Part shown: positions 50,778 to 59,584 of the stretch, in pieces
Layout of the letters: each line of letters begins with the position of its first letter
How positions within the stretch are numbered: the first letter of the stretch is position 1
Source: CAYNFR01 sp964616755
Lineage (GTDB): Bacteria; Bacteroidota; Bacteroidia; Chitinophagales; Saprospiraceae
Length of the DNA stretch: 64,000 bases
NCBI GenBank assembly: GCA_964616755.1
Contig: CAZTSI010000007.1
Coordinates: 39,872-103,871, forward strand
Direction: 5' to 3'
Notes under the pieces: generated by a model
Database searches by the model: none
The model's input: the letters and a program-made list of their open reading frames with translations, nothing else
Told to the model about the DNA's origin: nothing
Position numbers and translations under genes: made by a program

Positions 50778-52079
50778 TCAATCATCAATTGCCTGACCCA
50801 CGAGTTGTCTAAATTTCCAACTAGTTTGGTCATTGACGGGGCCTTGAGTTTGCTTCATCAAAATGCCTATTAGTTTTTCTTCTGGGTCTGCAAAATATTG
50901 CGTATTAAAGTATCCTCCCCAATCAAACGTGCCCGTGCTACCTCGTCCACCCCGGGCTTGACCCTTTGGTGTTGTTACCCCAAAAGCAAGACCATAGTAC
51001 GATCCGTTATCGTTCCAGAGATTGCCTATTTGATTGCTCATGATTACATCGACTGTTGTCCGACTTAAAAGGCGTATACCGTTTAACTCGCCTTGATTCA
51101 AATACATTTGCAAGAATTTGGCATAATCAAGTGCTGTACTCGATAGCCCAGCTCCACCTGAAAAAAAACGCTTTGCACCATTAATAGGATAGGAGGGATC
51201 GTAAAAAGTAACTGGATAGCCCACCCATTCCTCGTTTTCTTTTTTATGAAGTGTCACCAGTCTACTTGCCTTGGTGATGGGTAAGTAAAATGCGGTATCA
51301 TCCATCCCTAATGGTTCGAAAATATGCTTTTTGAAATATACATCTAGTGGTTCGCCGGAGATGATTTCTATAAAATATCCCAACACATCAAGCCCTTCAC
51401 TGTATGTAAATTCTTCGCCAGGATGATGATGCAATGGGAGTTGAGCTAATTTTTGAATATTATCTTCTATGCTTATATTCTCAGTTGTGTATAGATCGAT
51501 AATTCCAGCATCCGCATATATTTTCTTAATATCAGGATCACCATCGATTACTCCATAGCCTATGCCTGAGGTATGCGTGAGTAGATGTCTAATAGTTATG
51601 GCTTTATCCGCTGGTATAGTCGTATAATGCCCATCAACGTATAGGCTATCGAGTACTTGTGCATTAGCAAATGCAGGTATATATTTCGAAATAGGATCGT
51701 CTAATTGAAAATAGCCTTGTTCCCATAGCATCATGACGGCTGTCGAGGTTATAGCCTTGGTCTGTGATGCTATTCTAAATATATCATTGGTTTTCAATAT
51801 TTTTTGAGAAGGCGCATCAGCATAACCATAGGCTTTGTGGTGTACAATAATGCCATCTTTGACGACCAAGGCAACAATGGCAGGAAGATTATTTTGGTCG
51901 ATGGCTTCTTGGCACATCTTATCAATGCGTGCTATGCGTTCGGCAGACATACCTACGCTTTGTGCGGCACCCGGAGCGAGAGTGGGGGATTTTTGAAGAG
52001 ATAGGGTCTGGCCTATTAATTGAGTGGGTGTCAAGACGATGGTTATTGCCAATGAGAGGAATAAGAGAGTATATTTCAT
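50778..52079 (-). CDS. Serine hydrolase, beta-lactamase/DD-peptidase family
   Basis: The 433-residue exported protein starts with a signal peptide ending near LIGQ. It carries the SxxK motif ASQTKAITSTAV (Ser105, Lys108) and a Tyr-containing second motif in FTYSEGLDVLG, in place of the classical YxN. This fits class-C-like esterases or peptidases. It is the last gene of the uronate-linked minus-strand group, separated from the PhoD-like gene by 67 bases. The actual substrate is unknown. Confidence 0.84.
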   Translation of the reverse strand: MKYTLLFLSLAITIVLTPTQLIGQTLSLQKSPTLAPGAAQSVGMSAERIARIDKMCQEAIDQNNLPAIVALVVKDGIIVHHKAYGYADAPSQKILKTNDIFRIASQTKAITSTAVMMLWEQGYFQLDDPISKYIPAFANAQVLDSLYVDGHYTTIPADKAITIRHLLTHTSGIGYGVIDGDPDIKKIYADAGIIDLYTTENISIEDNIQKLAQLPLHHHPGEEFTYSEGLDVLGYFIEIISGEPLDVYFKKHIFEPLGMDDTAFYLPITKASRLVTLHKKENEEWVGYPVTFYDPSYPINGAKRFFSGGAGLSSTALDYAKFLQMYLNQGELNGIRLLSRTTVDVIMSNQIGNLWNDNGSYYGLAFGVTTPKGQARGGRGSTGTFDWGGYFNTQYFADPEEKLIGILMKQTQGPVNDQTSWKFRQLVGQAIDD

Positions 52080-52146
52080 AATCGTAAAAACCGTTTAACC
52101 TTAACCACACAATGTACTAAAATACGGAAGGAATAGCCGGAATGTA

Positions 52147-53232
52147 TCAGAAACTTATTTCGTCGAGCCCAAAAGAATATTCAAATCGTTGATTGCCGTA
52201 GACATCCCAAGTTTCCATGCTAATTTGAATAGGTTTTTTTGACCAGTTGATGGTGATCAGTCCGAAGTGATTGTCCATCACGGGTCCTTCTATTCTGTGT
52301 TTGTTGGGAGTAGCAAAATGCCATGTTGAAGACAATCCGCTTGAAGTAAAGTCGTAAATGGGATATATATTTTCCTCTTTCAATTTTGATATCTCAGAAT
52401 AGTGTACATCCCCAGTTATAAAAAATACGCCATCGGCTTTTACTTTTTTGATTAGATCAATCATGCGTTTTTGCTCATGGGGGAAATTGGCCCAAGCCTC
52501 GTACCCATTGTACTCAATGCTAAATTGTGACCCACTACCGATGATGCGTATGTCCGCGGGTATTTGGAGTTCCTGTTCTAGCCAGCGCCACTGTTGCTCC
52601 CCTAAGAGCGTTGAATCACTATTGGTATGAGGGCTGTAATCCAAATCGTAAAAATATCTTTTATCATCTTCTACTTCACCAGCATATGGCTTAAGATCAT
52701 CTCTGAAGGTGCGATTATCAAGCAAAATGATTTGTAGTATATTATCTCCATAAGGATAGAGGTATGACGTAAAAATGCCTTCCCTTGAACGTCGCTGAGA
52801 GCTGTCAGGTTCGTCAAAAAAGTCTAAGAATATTTCTTTCGTTTCTTTTTTGAATGGAAAATGACGCCCTGTGTCGTTCCAACCATAATCGTGATCGTCC
52901 CAGGTAGCAATAATGGGCACATTTGATTTCAAATTTCTAAAAGATGCTTTATCTGCCAGTTGTTGATACTTGGCTTTTAATTCTTCCATGTCCTTGGTGT
53001 CACCATAAATATTGTCTCCAAGAAAAACGAATACATCGGGTTGATGATCTACTACCAAATTGAAAATGGGAAGCTCTTCTGTTTCGTGGCCGCATGAGCC
53101 GAAGGCTATTTTTGTTATATTCTCGGGCTCATTTACTTGTGGTCGACAAGAGGCAAGGAGGACAAGAAGAACAATAGAATTTGTTCGTATTTCGGCTAAT
53201 TGGAATGCTGCGTGGATCATTCGATTATTCAT
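52147..53232 (-). CDS. PhoD-like phosphodiesterase/phosphatase lipoprotein
   Basis: Started at ATG 53232, it has 361 residues and a signal peptide ending in lipobox LLASC, so it is a lipoprotein. The metallophosphatase blocks are present: IAFGSCGHE, DVFVFLGDNIYGD, IIATWDDHDYGWND, and the VFFITGDVHYSEI segment near the C-terminus. These match the PhoD (alkaline phosphatase D) family. The start overlaps the end of the eda gene by eight bases; an alternative ATG at 53220 avoids the overlap. It would act outside the cytoplasm on a phosphoester, perhaps from a polymer. Confidence 0.85.
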   Translation of the reverse strand: MNNRMIHAAFQLAEIRTNSIVLLVLLASCRPQVNEPENITKIAFGSCGHETEELPIFNLVVDHQPDVFVFLGDNIYGDTKDMEELKAKYQQLADKASFRNLKSNVPIIATWDDHDYGWNDTGRHFPFKKETKEIFLDFFDEPDSSQRRSREGIFTSYLYPYGDNILQIILLDNRTFRDDLKPYAGEVEDDKRYFYDLDYSPHTNSDSTLLGEQQWRWLEQELQIPADIRIIGSGSQFSIEYNGYEAWANFPHEQKRMIDLIKKVKADGVFFITGDVHYSEISKLKEENIYPIYDFTSSGLSSTWHFATPNKHRIEGPVMDNHFGLITINWSKKPIQISMETWDVYGNQRFEYSFGLDEISF

Positions 53233-53872
53233 ATTGCGCAACCTCGTGCATGATATTTCTAATATTTGCAGTTATTGTCTTACTGTCTCCCGCAAAAAGT
53301 TTTGAACCTAAGCCACAAACTTCAGCTCCTGACGAACGCCAGTGCCAAATATCTAGAGCAGTTGCCTCAATGCCGCCACTTACCATAATTTTAATACTTG
53401 GCATGGGACCGCGAATAGCTTTGATAAAATCATATCCTAACACTTTCGCAGGAAATAGTTTGACTATTTCTGCACCCAGTTGCGAAGCTTGATAAATTTC
53501 GTTTAGGGTCATTACACCTGGAATCCATAAAACACCAGCCGCCATGCAGTATTGCGCTACGTCACCATCACAAATCGGTTGAACGATAAAATCGGCACCG
53601 GACTCCACAAAATTCATTGCTGATTCTACAGAAAAGACCGTGCCTACACCAAGTGTCAAATCTTTATATTCTGAACATAATTCTTTTTTAAGCCGCTTAA
53701 AATTTTTCAGAGCTTCGGGACCTCTATTCGTAAATTCAAATACTTTAAGACCTGCATCGTAGCAGGCCATTATGTTTCGCTCACACCGCTCATAATCATC
53801 ATGATAATACAAGGGCAATATTTGACTATCGATAATTTTTGTTAGTACTTCATTCTTGCTTAGGGAGGACAT
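53225..53872 (-). CDS. eda: KDPG/KHG aldolase
   Basis: The 215-residue class I aldolase splits 2-keto-3-deoxy-6-phosphogluconate into pyruvate and glyceraldehyde-3-phosphate. The Schiff-base lysine is in EIVKLFPAK (Lys138). The general-base region is FEFTNRG (Glu46), and GVGTVFSVESA and WIPGVMTLNEI complete the fold. It lies directly downstream of kdgK, in line with the uronate pathway. Length is typical. Confidence 0.92.
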   Translation of the reverse strand: MSSLSKNEVLTKIIDSQILPLYYHDDYERCERNIMACYDAGLKVFEFTNRGPEALKNFKRLKKELCSEYKDLTLGVGTVFSVESAMNFVESGADFIVQPICDGDVAQYCMAAGVLWIPGVMTLNEIYQASQLGAEIVKLFPAKVLGYDFIKAIRGPMPSIKIMVSGGIEATALDIWHWRSSGAEVCGLGSKLFAGDSKTITANIRNIMHEVAQYE

Positions 53873-53887
53873 AAGGTTAACTTTTGG

Positions 53888-54901
53888 TCATTGCACTACA
53901 AAGCTACGATGAAAAGTATAAATATCCTTTATAGAGCTCTGGATATGATCCCCCTTTTGTTGAAGTTTCGTGATGGCGCTTGCGGCACACAAGCTTACAA
54001 GGTCTTGCGGTTTTTCATTATGAATTATCCCGTAGATCAATGCAGCCATAAAGGCATCACCACTCCCAACTTTGTCTATGATCGGATCGACCTTCGTTCT
54101 GGCAGACCAATATTGTCGCTGTACATCTGATATCATGGCCTGATAATTCATCTCATGCTCATTTTCTATTCGAAAGCTAAAAGCTATCATAGAACAATTA
54201 GGGTGGCGCTGTTGGAAGGAGTGCAATGAATGCAGGGCTAAACTTTTGTAATCGGTGTTGTCTAAAGAGGCTTGATCTAACGGAATATCAAGAAGATGAT
54301 GCATTGCCCATGGATTGCCCATAACGACGTCGCAATGTTGTACTATCGAATGCATAACATCTCGAGGCCGATAGTTCTTTTGCCACAGAGATTCCCGATA
54401 ATTGAGATCTATTGAAATGGTCAAGCTGCGCAATTTGGCTTGTCGTGTAGCCTCTATACTCAACTCGGCTAATGGCCTAGATATAGCAGGTGTGATGGCG
54501 GAAAGGTGCAACCATCCTACGTCTTCAAAGAGTTTATCCCATTGAATGTCATTAGTTTTAAGAGAGGCAAATGAAGAATGGCTGCGATCATAGATGACAT
54601 TCCCTTTTTTGATACCCGTTCCTTTAGGGAGATAATATGTGCCAAGTCTTCCGTTAGCATAAACAATTTGAGAAGTATCGATACCCTCTGATTGCAACTG
54701 CTCAACAATATCTTCACTTAATTGATGCGGTGGCATCGCCGTAAAATATCGGACGGGTAATCCCCACAAGGCAAGTGCTCTTACTACATTCAGCTCAGCC
54801 CCACCTATATGAGTCTCCATAAATGTTTCTGTGATCCAGGTACGAGTTAATGTAGGTACAAATCGCAAAAGTGCTTCACCAATACACAATATCTTATTCA
54901 T
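53888..54901 (-). CDS. kdgK: 2-keto-3-deoxygluconate kinase (PfkB family)
   Basis: The 337-residue ribokinase-fold protein phosphorylates 2-keto-3-deoxygluconate. It has NKILCIGEALLRFVPTLTR, the GGAELNVVRALALWG sugar-binding block, and the catalytic KVGSGDAFMAALIYG (Asp282). Position between uxaC and eda supports KdgK over other PfkB sugar kinases. Its ATG overlaps the uxaC stop by four bases. Confidence 0.88.
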   Translation of the reverse strand: MNKILCIGEALLRFVPTLTRTWITETFMETHIGGAELNVVRALALWGLPVRYFTAMPPHQLSEDIVEQLQSEGIDTSQIVYANGRLGTYYLPKGTGIKKGNVIYDRSHSSFASLKTNDIQWDKLFEDVGWLHLSAITPAISRPLAELSIEATRQAKLRSLTISIDLNYRESLWQKNYRPRDVMHSIVQHCDVVMGNPWAMHHLLDIPLDQASLDNTDYKSLALHSLHSFQQRHPNCSMIAFSFRIENEHEMNYQAMISDVQRQYWSARTKVDPIIDKVGSGDAFMAALIYGIIHNEKPQDLVSLCAASAITKLQQKGDHIQSSIKDIYTFHRSFVVQ

Positions 54902-56310
54902 GCGAAACGGGGTAGATCTAGATATTTATCAATATTGTAATAACTTATATTTTGAACTATTTCACCTAACCATTTGGCATCATTGGGCAATAGACCTTTG
55001 GCAACATCGCGCCCTATAATGTCACATAAAAGACGTCTAAAATACTCATGTCGCGAAAATGACAACAAACTGCGACTATCTGTTGTCATACCTATAAACG
55101 TAGACAATACTCCAAGATTTGAAAGACAGTTTAATTGTTTTTTCATTCCGTCTAATTGATCCAAGTACCACCATGCTGCACCAAATTGCACTTTTCCGAC
55201 AACTCCTTCTTCTGTAAAATTACCACATAGCGCACACAAGGCTTCGTTGTCGGCAGGATTCAAATTATATAGAATAGTTTTAGGTAGATGCTCATTGACA
55301 TCTTGATGATCTAGCAGTATAGCTAATTTTTCTATATGCCTATCATCACCAATAGAATCTGCGCCCGCATCAGCGCCTAATCGACGATACAATCTTGTAT
55401 TCGTATTACGCATTGCACCAACATGATATTGTTGAACCCATTCATAGGCACTATATCGCTTACTTAAAAAGTACAAAACAAGACCTCTGAAAGTTTCAGC
55501 AGCGGAGAAGGGGGTATCGCTTTTATCTTCAAGAAATTTTTTAAATTCAACATCTAATGTATAAGTCCAATCATGAAAAATTGGAATAGAACTCAGGCCA
55601 TGATCAGCCATCCTACAGCCACGTACATGAAAATACTCAAGGCTCTGATCAATAACTTCCATCAGATCATCGAAGCTTTGAATAGTTTTTTCTTGACTTT
55701 TCCCCAGCTCGACTAAGTAAGCTCTAAAAGCAACCGGATCGCCAATATTTAGCAATTTATCTGGCCTAAAACTAGGCGCTACGCGTAGCGAATCCTCCTC
55801 AGAACGGCTATGATATTCTAAGGTATCCATGGGGTCATCTGTTGTGCCGATATACTCTACCTTGTATTTATTAACGATATCTCGTGCGCCGTATCCAGAA
55901 CCACAAAGCATCTCTTGGCAGCGCGCGTAGATACGTGGTGCATTCTCGGGCGTCAAATATTCATGAATGCCAAAGGAATTTTTTAATTCTAAATGCGTCC
56001 AATGAAACAAGGGATTGCGAACTAATCGCGGCACACATTCGCTCCATTTGATAAATTTTTGTTCATCTGAGGCATCTCCAGTAATGTATGCTTCATCGAC
56101 GCCAAGTATACGCATGGCGCGCCATTTGTAATGATCACCCGCCAACCAAAGCTGCGTCAAATTAGCAAATGACTGATTTTCAGCGAGTTGTTGGGGCGAC
56201 AGGTGATTATGATAATCAATAATCGGCAATGACTCGGCATATTCATGGTAGAGACGTTCGCCCATTTTGGTGCTCAAGAGAAAATGTTCATCAAATATGG
56301 TGGGGTACAT
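54898..56310 (-). CDS. uxaC: Glucuronate isomerase
   Basis: UxaC converts D-glucuronate to D-fructuronate (and galacturonate to tagaturonate) in the cytoplasm. The 470-residue protein has the metal-binding YHNHLSPQQLAENQSF near residue 34, RADHGLSS-type GCRMADHGLSSIP in the middle and a SFSRHEYFRRLLC C-terminal block. Length is typical (about 470). It is the first gene of the minus-strand set uxaC-kdgK-eda. The reductase and dehydratase between UxaC and KdgK are not in the window. Confidence 0.93.
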   Translation of the reverse strand: MYPTIFDEHFLLSTKMGERLYHEYAESLPIIDYHNHLSPQQLAENQSFANLTQLWLAGDHYKWRAMRILGVDEAYITGDASDEQKFIKWSECVPRLVRNPLFHWTHLELKNSFGIHEYLTPENAPRIYARCQEMLCGSGYGARDIVNKYKVEYIGTTDDPMDTLEYHSRSEEDSLRVAPSFRPDKLLNIGDPVAFRAYLVELGKSQEKTIQSFDDLMEVIDQSLEYFHVRGCRMADHGLSSIPIFHDWTYTLDVEFKKFLEDKSDTPFSAAETFRGLVLYFLSKRYSAYEWVQQYHVGAMRNTNTRLYRRLGADAGADSIGDDRHIEKLAILLDHQDVNEHLPKTILYNLNPADNEALCALCGNFTEEGVVGKVQFGAAWWYLDQLDGMKKQLNCLSNLGVLSTFIGMTTDSRSLLSFSRHEYFRRLLCDIIGRDVAKGLLPNDAKWLGEIVQNISYYNIDKYLDLPRFA

Positions 56311-56467
56311 AGAGGGTAAAACAGTGTTGCGCTAAACGGATTTACATCAACAATATAAAAGTATTTAACGGATAGTACTTGATTAATCACGTCGATTCTC
56401 TATATTTCAAATATCCTCGCAGAAATAGCTAAGCGCAATCAACCCTATACGCACAACAAGCTTAACT

Positions 56468-58705
56468 TTATTGCTCCTTGGCTATTTTCCAAGTCATGCC
56501 GATGTAGACCTCTCTACCCCGTGTTGGGCCCCAAACCGAGGAAGCATCAAAATGAGCCCCAAAGGGTTCTTCCCAACCAATGATAGGTTGCAATTGCCTG
56601 AAATCAAATATGTTCTCGCAGCCTACATATACGGATAAGGTGGGAAAATTATATTTTACCTGAGTATTAACTACTGCAAAAGATTCAGAAACATCAGGAC
56701 GACGATGCGGCTCAGGATTGCTCTGAGTGTTGGGTAGGGTCTGCGGCCCATACCAATGAGCATTCATATCAAATTGAAATTTGCTATCTAATGTTTTATA
56801 ATTAAACGTGCTAAGCAATCTATGTCTAGCTATAAAGGGTAATAGTTGTTTGACATCGCCGATGCGTCGGTAGACATCTTGAAATGTATAGCCACCTTTT
56901 AGTTCGACGGTAGACCATATGTTGAATAGTGCTTCTATTTGAATATTGTTACTTTTACTGATCCCCATAAAATTTTCAACTAATGAGATGGACGGGTCAC
57001 TATCTAAATTGGGAAATATCTGATTTGAAAAACTTGTTTTGTATATATCTACACTCAACTGTCCGCCAGAAGTTCCATTTTTATTTTCAAACTTATGCGT
57101 TAGGTTAATGCCCATATTTCTCGCCTGTTCTGGACGTAGATCATCGCCAAAAAGTATATCTCTAGAGCTTACCATTAACCATATATTCTCACTGAGTATA
57201 TTGGCGACCCTCCAACCTGTGCCTATATTAGCTCTAACAATAGTATTGGGGGTGATATCATATTTGACCAACATTCTAGGAGTAAAGAAGCCTCCATATA
57301 TTTGATGGCGATCGTAGCGAAGACCTGACATCCAAGTCAATTTACTTTCAAAAAAGTGCATGGTATTCTCAGCAAATAGTCCAGCTATTTTGTCTTGTCG
57401 ATTATAGACCCCATTATAACTTCGGATATCGCTTGATGAACCAAACTCTACGTTTTCATTGATGTGCATATGTCGATAGCTCAATCCGGTTTTTAAATCA
57501 TTCCCCTTATATTGATAAGCATACTGAATATTGGCGTATACATTTTGTTGATTTGCGTCATAGCGTGTTGTGCCAAAGTAGGATGTCTGATCGTGAACAT
57601 ACGAGGAAACTTGAACAGATAGTTGGTGCTCATCATTTAATCTGAAAGCAGATTTAACCGAAAGTTCTGGCTGTCGCCATGAGCTTAGCTGGCCATAAAT
57701 TTTATTGGATCTGGTGTCTACGGCAGGATCAAAATTAATCTGACCACCTACCCGTCTCTCATCAACATAGCGGGCCGATAGAGAATGACTCCATCCCCAA
57801 TCTAATTCGTTGCCATATTTCCAATTTGTATGAAACATATATCTCGTCAATAAAGGTAAGTCCAAAAATGTGTCCTGATCGCGATCAACAAGCCTACTCG
57901 GTTGCACGGCATGTACGGCTGTGATGTTATGCCATTTATTTTTTTGAAAACTATGATAGACATTCAGATGGCGCTCATAGAAATTATTGATATAACCATT
58001 GACAAGCCATTTTTCAGCGGTTGATGGATCTTTTGTGGTCACATTCAATTGACCGCTGATGCTCTCAAAACCTTGAAGTACACTATTGGATCCTTTGGAG
58101 ACAAAAATATTGTCTATCAATGTGCCAGGGATACTACTCATGCCATAGGTAAAGGCTGGCCCCTGCATGGAGGGTAGTCCATTGACCAGTATTTGATTAT
58201 AGACACCGCCTAATCCCAAAAGACGCAATTCTGTGCTATTGGTAATGATATTCGTCGTCTGTGGGTGCACGGACAGTTGTGTGTTAAAGCATCCTGCCAA
58301 GTCGCAGCAAGCTGCTTTAGACAGCTCCGCTTCTGTGATTTGTTCGACTTTGATGGGCTTAATGGACGATATGATGATGCCCTCTTTGCGCGCCGAAATA
58401 GTCACGCCAGATAATACTTCATCCATCTTAAGGACAAAGTCAATGCTGCGCTGACCATCATACAATATACTATCAGATTGATAGCCAACAAAACTTGCGA
58501 CAATGTAAAACGGCTTATCGGTTTGACCAAGTGGTAAGGCATAATTTCCTTGCCCATCACTGATGACACCGAAGCCTGTTCCTGCCAGCATAACGGTAGC
58601 GCCAGGCAGCATTTCCTGATAAGCATTCATTACTTTTCCTTCAACAACTTGTGCATGGAGAGATAAGCGTAAAATAGTTAGAAAGACAATGACAATAAAT
58701 TTCAT
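56468..58705 (-). CDS. TonB-dependent receptor with carboxypeptidase-like regulatory domain
   Basis: The 745-residue outer-membrane protein has a signal peptide (to about residue 18) and a CarboxypepD-reg-like domain (about 20-100). A plug domain follows (about 110-220), then a 22-strand barrel. An unusual AACCDLAGCF cluster (Cys133, Cys134, Cys139) lies at the start of the plug, a feature I associate with Bacteroidota receptors adjacent to heavy-metal HMA genes. It is the last gene of the RND/HMA set, directly after the HMA-like gene, so metal or metallophore uptake is the favoured role. Confidence 0.87.
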   Translation of the reverse strand: MKFIVIVFLTILRLSLHAQVVEGKVMNAYQEMLPGATVMLAGTGFGVISDGQGNYALPLGQTDKPFYIVASFVGYQSDSILYDGQRSIDFVLKMDEVLSGVTISARKEGIIISSIKPIKVEQITEAELSKAACCDLAGCFNTQLSVHPQTTNIITNSTELRLLGLGGVYNQILVNGLPSMQGPAFTYGMSSIPGTLIDNIFVSKGSNSVLQGFESISGQLNVTTKDPSTAEKWLVNGYINNFYERHLNVYHSFQKNKWHNITAVHAVQPSRLVDRDQDTFLDLPLLTRYMFHTNWKYGNELDWGWSHSLSARYVDERRVGGQINFDPAVDTRSNKIYGQLSSWRQPELSVKSAFRLNDEHQLSVQVSSYVHDQTSYFGTTRYDANQQNVYANIQYAYQYKGNDLKTGLSYRHMHINENVEFGSSSDIRSYNGVYNRQDKIAGLFAENTMHFFESKLTWMSGLRYDRHQIYGGFFTPRMLVKYDITPNTIVRANIGTGWRVANILSENIWLMVSSRDILFGDDLRPEQARNMGINLTHKFENKNGTSGGQLSVDIYKTSFSNQIFPNLDSDPSISLVENFMGISKSNNIQIEALFNIWSTVELKGGYTFQDVYRRIGDVKQLLPFIARHRLLSTFNYKTLDSKFQFDMNAHWYGPQTLPNTQSNPEPHRRPDVSESFAVVNTQVKYNFPTLSVYVGCENIFDFRQLQPIIGWEEPFGAHFDASSVWGPTRGREVYIGMTWKIAKEQ

Positions 58706-58748
58706 CTGAAACAGGTAAAAGATGGAGGAATAGGGTAAATAATATGGA

Positions 58749-59093
58749 TTATATCTTCACCTTATACGGTCTATCTTTGGGGTTTTTACATCCTGGGGTA
58801 TCTTCAATGACTTCGACGATATCTTTTTCAGAAACGAGGGCAGGGTTGTAGGTTACAATGAAAGTTGAAGTCGCTCCTTTTTTCCCCGGAGTACACCCCG
58901 TCACGCCCTTTATTTTTGCTACGTTGTCGGATATCGTCTTCAGATCATTTGAGCAGGTAATGCCCTTGACTTTCAAGGAAATATCCAATGTTACTGATGC
59001 TGAGGATGGTTCTGCATTTGTTTGTGCGGATATATGGTTCGAATGAAAGAATATCAAGAATATGAATAGCGTATTATATGCAAGAGTTGACAT
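58749..59093 (-). CDS. Exported HMA-fold protein with an incomplete metal site
   Basis: The 114-residue protein has a signal peptide (to about residue 24), then an HMA-like domain beginning LDISLKVKGITCSNDLKTIS. The usual MxCxxC metal motif is changed to ITCSND, keeping only the first Cys (Cys47). Two further cysteines (Cys67 in TGCTPG and Cys102 in PGCKNP) might provide ligands. It would act in the periplasm. It lies between the Cys-rich gene and the TonB receptor gene. Confidence 0.78.
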   Translation of the reverse strand: MSTLAYNTLFIFLIFFHSNHISAQTNAEPSSASVTLDISLKVKGITCSNDLKTISDNVAKIKGVTGCTPGKKGATSTFIVTYNPALVSEKDIVEVIEDTPGCKNPKDRPYKVKI

Positions 59094-59155
59094 AATTAAA
59101 AATTAAAAATGAAAAGAATCAATGAAAAATCTATCTAGGTTGGCCTCACTAGGAG

Positions 59156-59464
59156 TCATTGAGGGGGATGCCATACGTAGGCAAAAAAGCTGCTTTTGAG
59201 ATTCTTTTCTGAGCTTAGTGTACGTGTACGAAAGCTCGATTTATGATATATTGAGAATACTTGGTGTTTCAAGGTTTGTATAAAGCAAGATCCACAAACT
59301 TGAAATGGATTGCAGTTTTTGCCTTGGCATCCATCTTGAGCAGGTGCGTCTGCGTCTTCGGTGGCGCTGCAACAATTTATGGTCATATCCTCAATCAGAT
59401 TGACCACGGGTATGGCTGAGAGTATACTCACATAAAAAGTCAAAAATAGAATCGACCATTTCAT
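59156..59464 (-). CDS. Small Cys-rich exported protein
   Basis: Started at ATG 59464, it has 102 residues with a hydrophobic leader (about 1-20). Six cysteines lie within residues 31-60 (CC at 31-32, then C46, C51, C57 and C60 in QDGCQGKNC and QVCGSC). The rest is basic and Ser-rich. I do not recognise a family. The arrangement suggests a periplasmic metal-binding or disulfide-bonded protein. It follows the RND permease gene and precedes the HMA-like gene. Confidence 0.68.
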   Translation of the reverse strand: MKWSILFLTFYVSILSAIPVVNLIEDMTINCCSATEDADAPAQDGCQGKNCNPFQVCGSCFIQTLKHQVFSIYHKSSFRTRTLSSEKNLKSSFFAYVWHPPQ

Positions 59465-59584
59465 GATACAAAAATAAGATAAGTTAATATATCGCGCAGT
59501 GCTCAAAAGGTTCTATTTCATTTCGCGATTTTTGAGGACCCTATATGGGCCATTTTTTTTGCTGATGCAGTTATGCTACGTATG

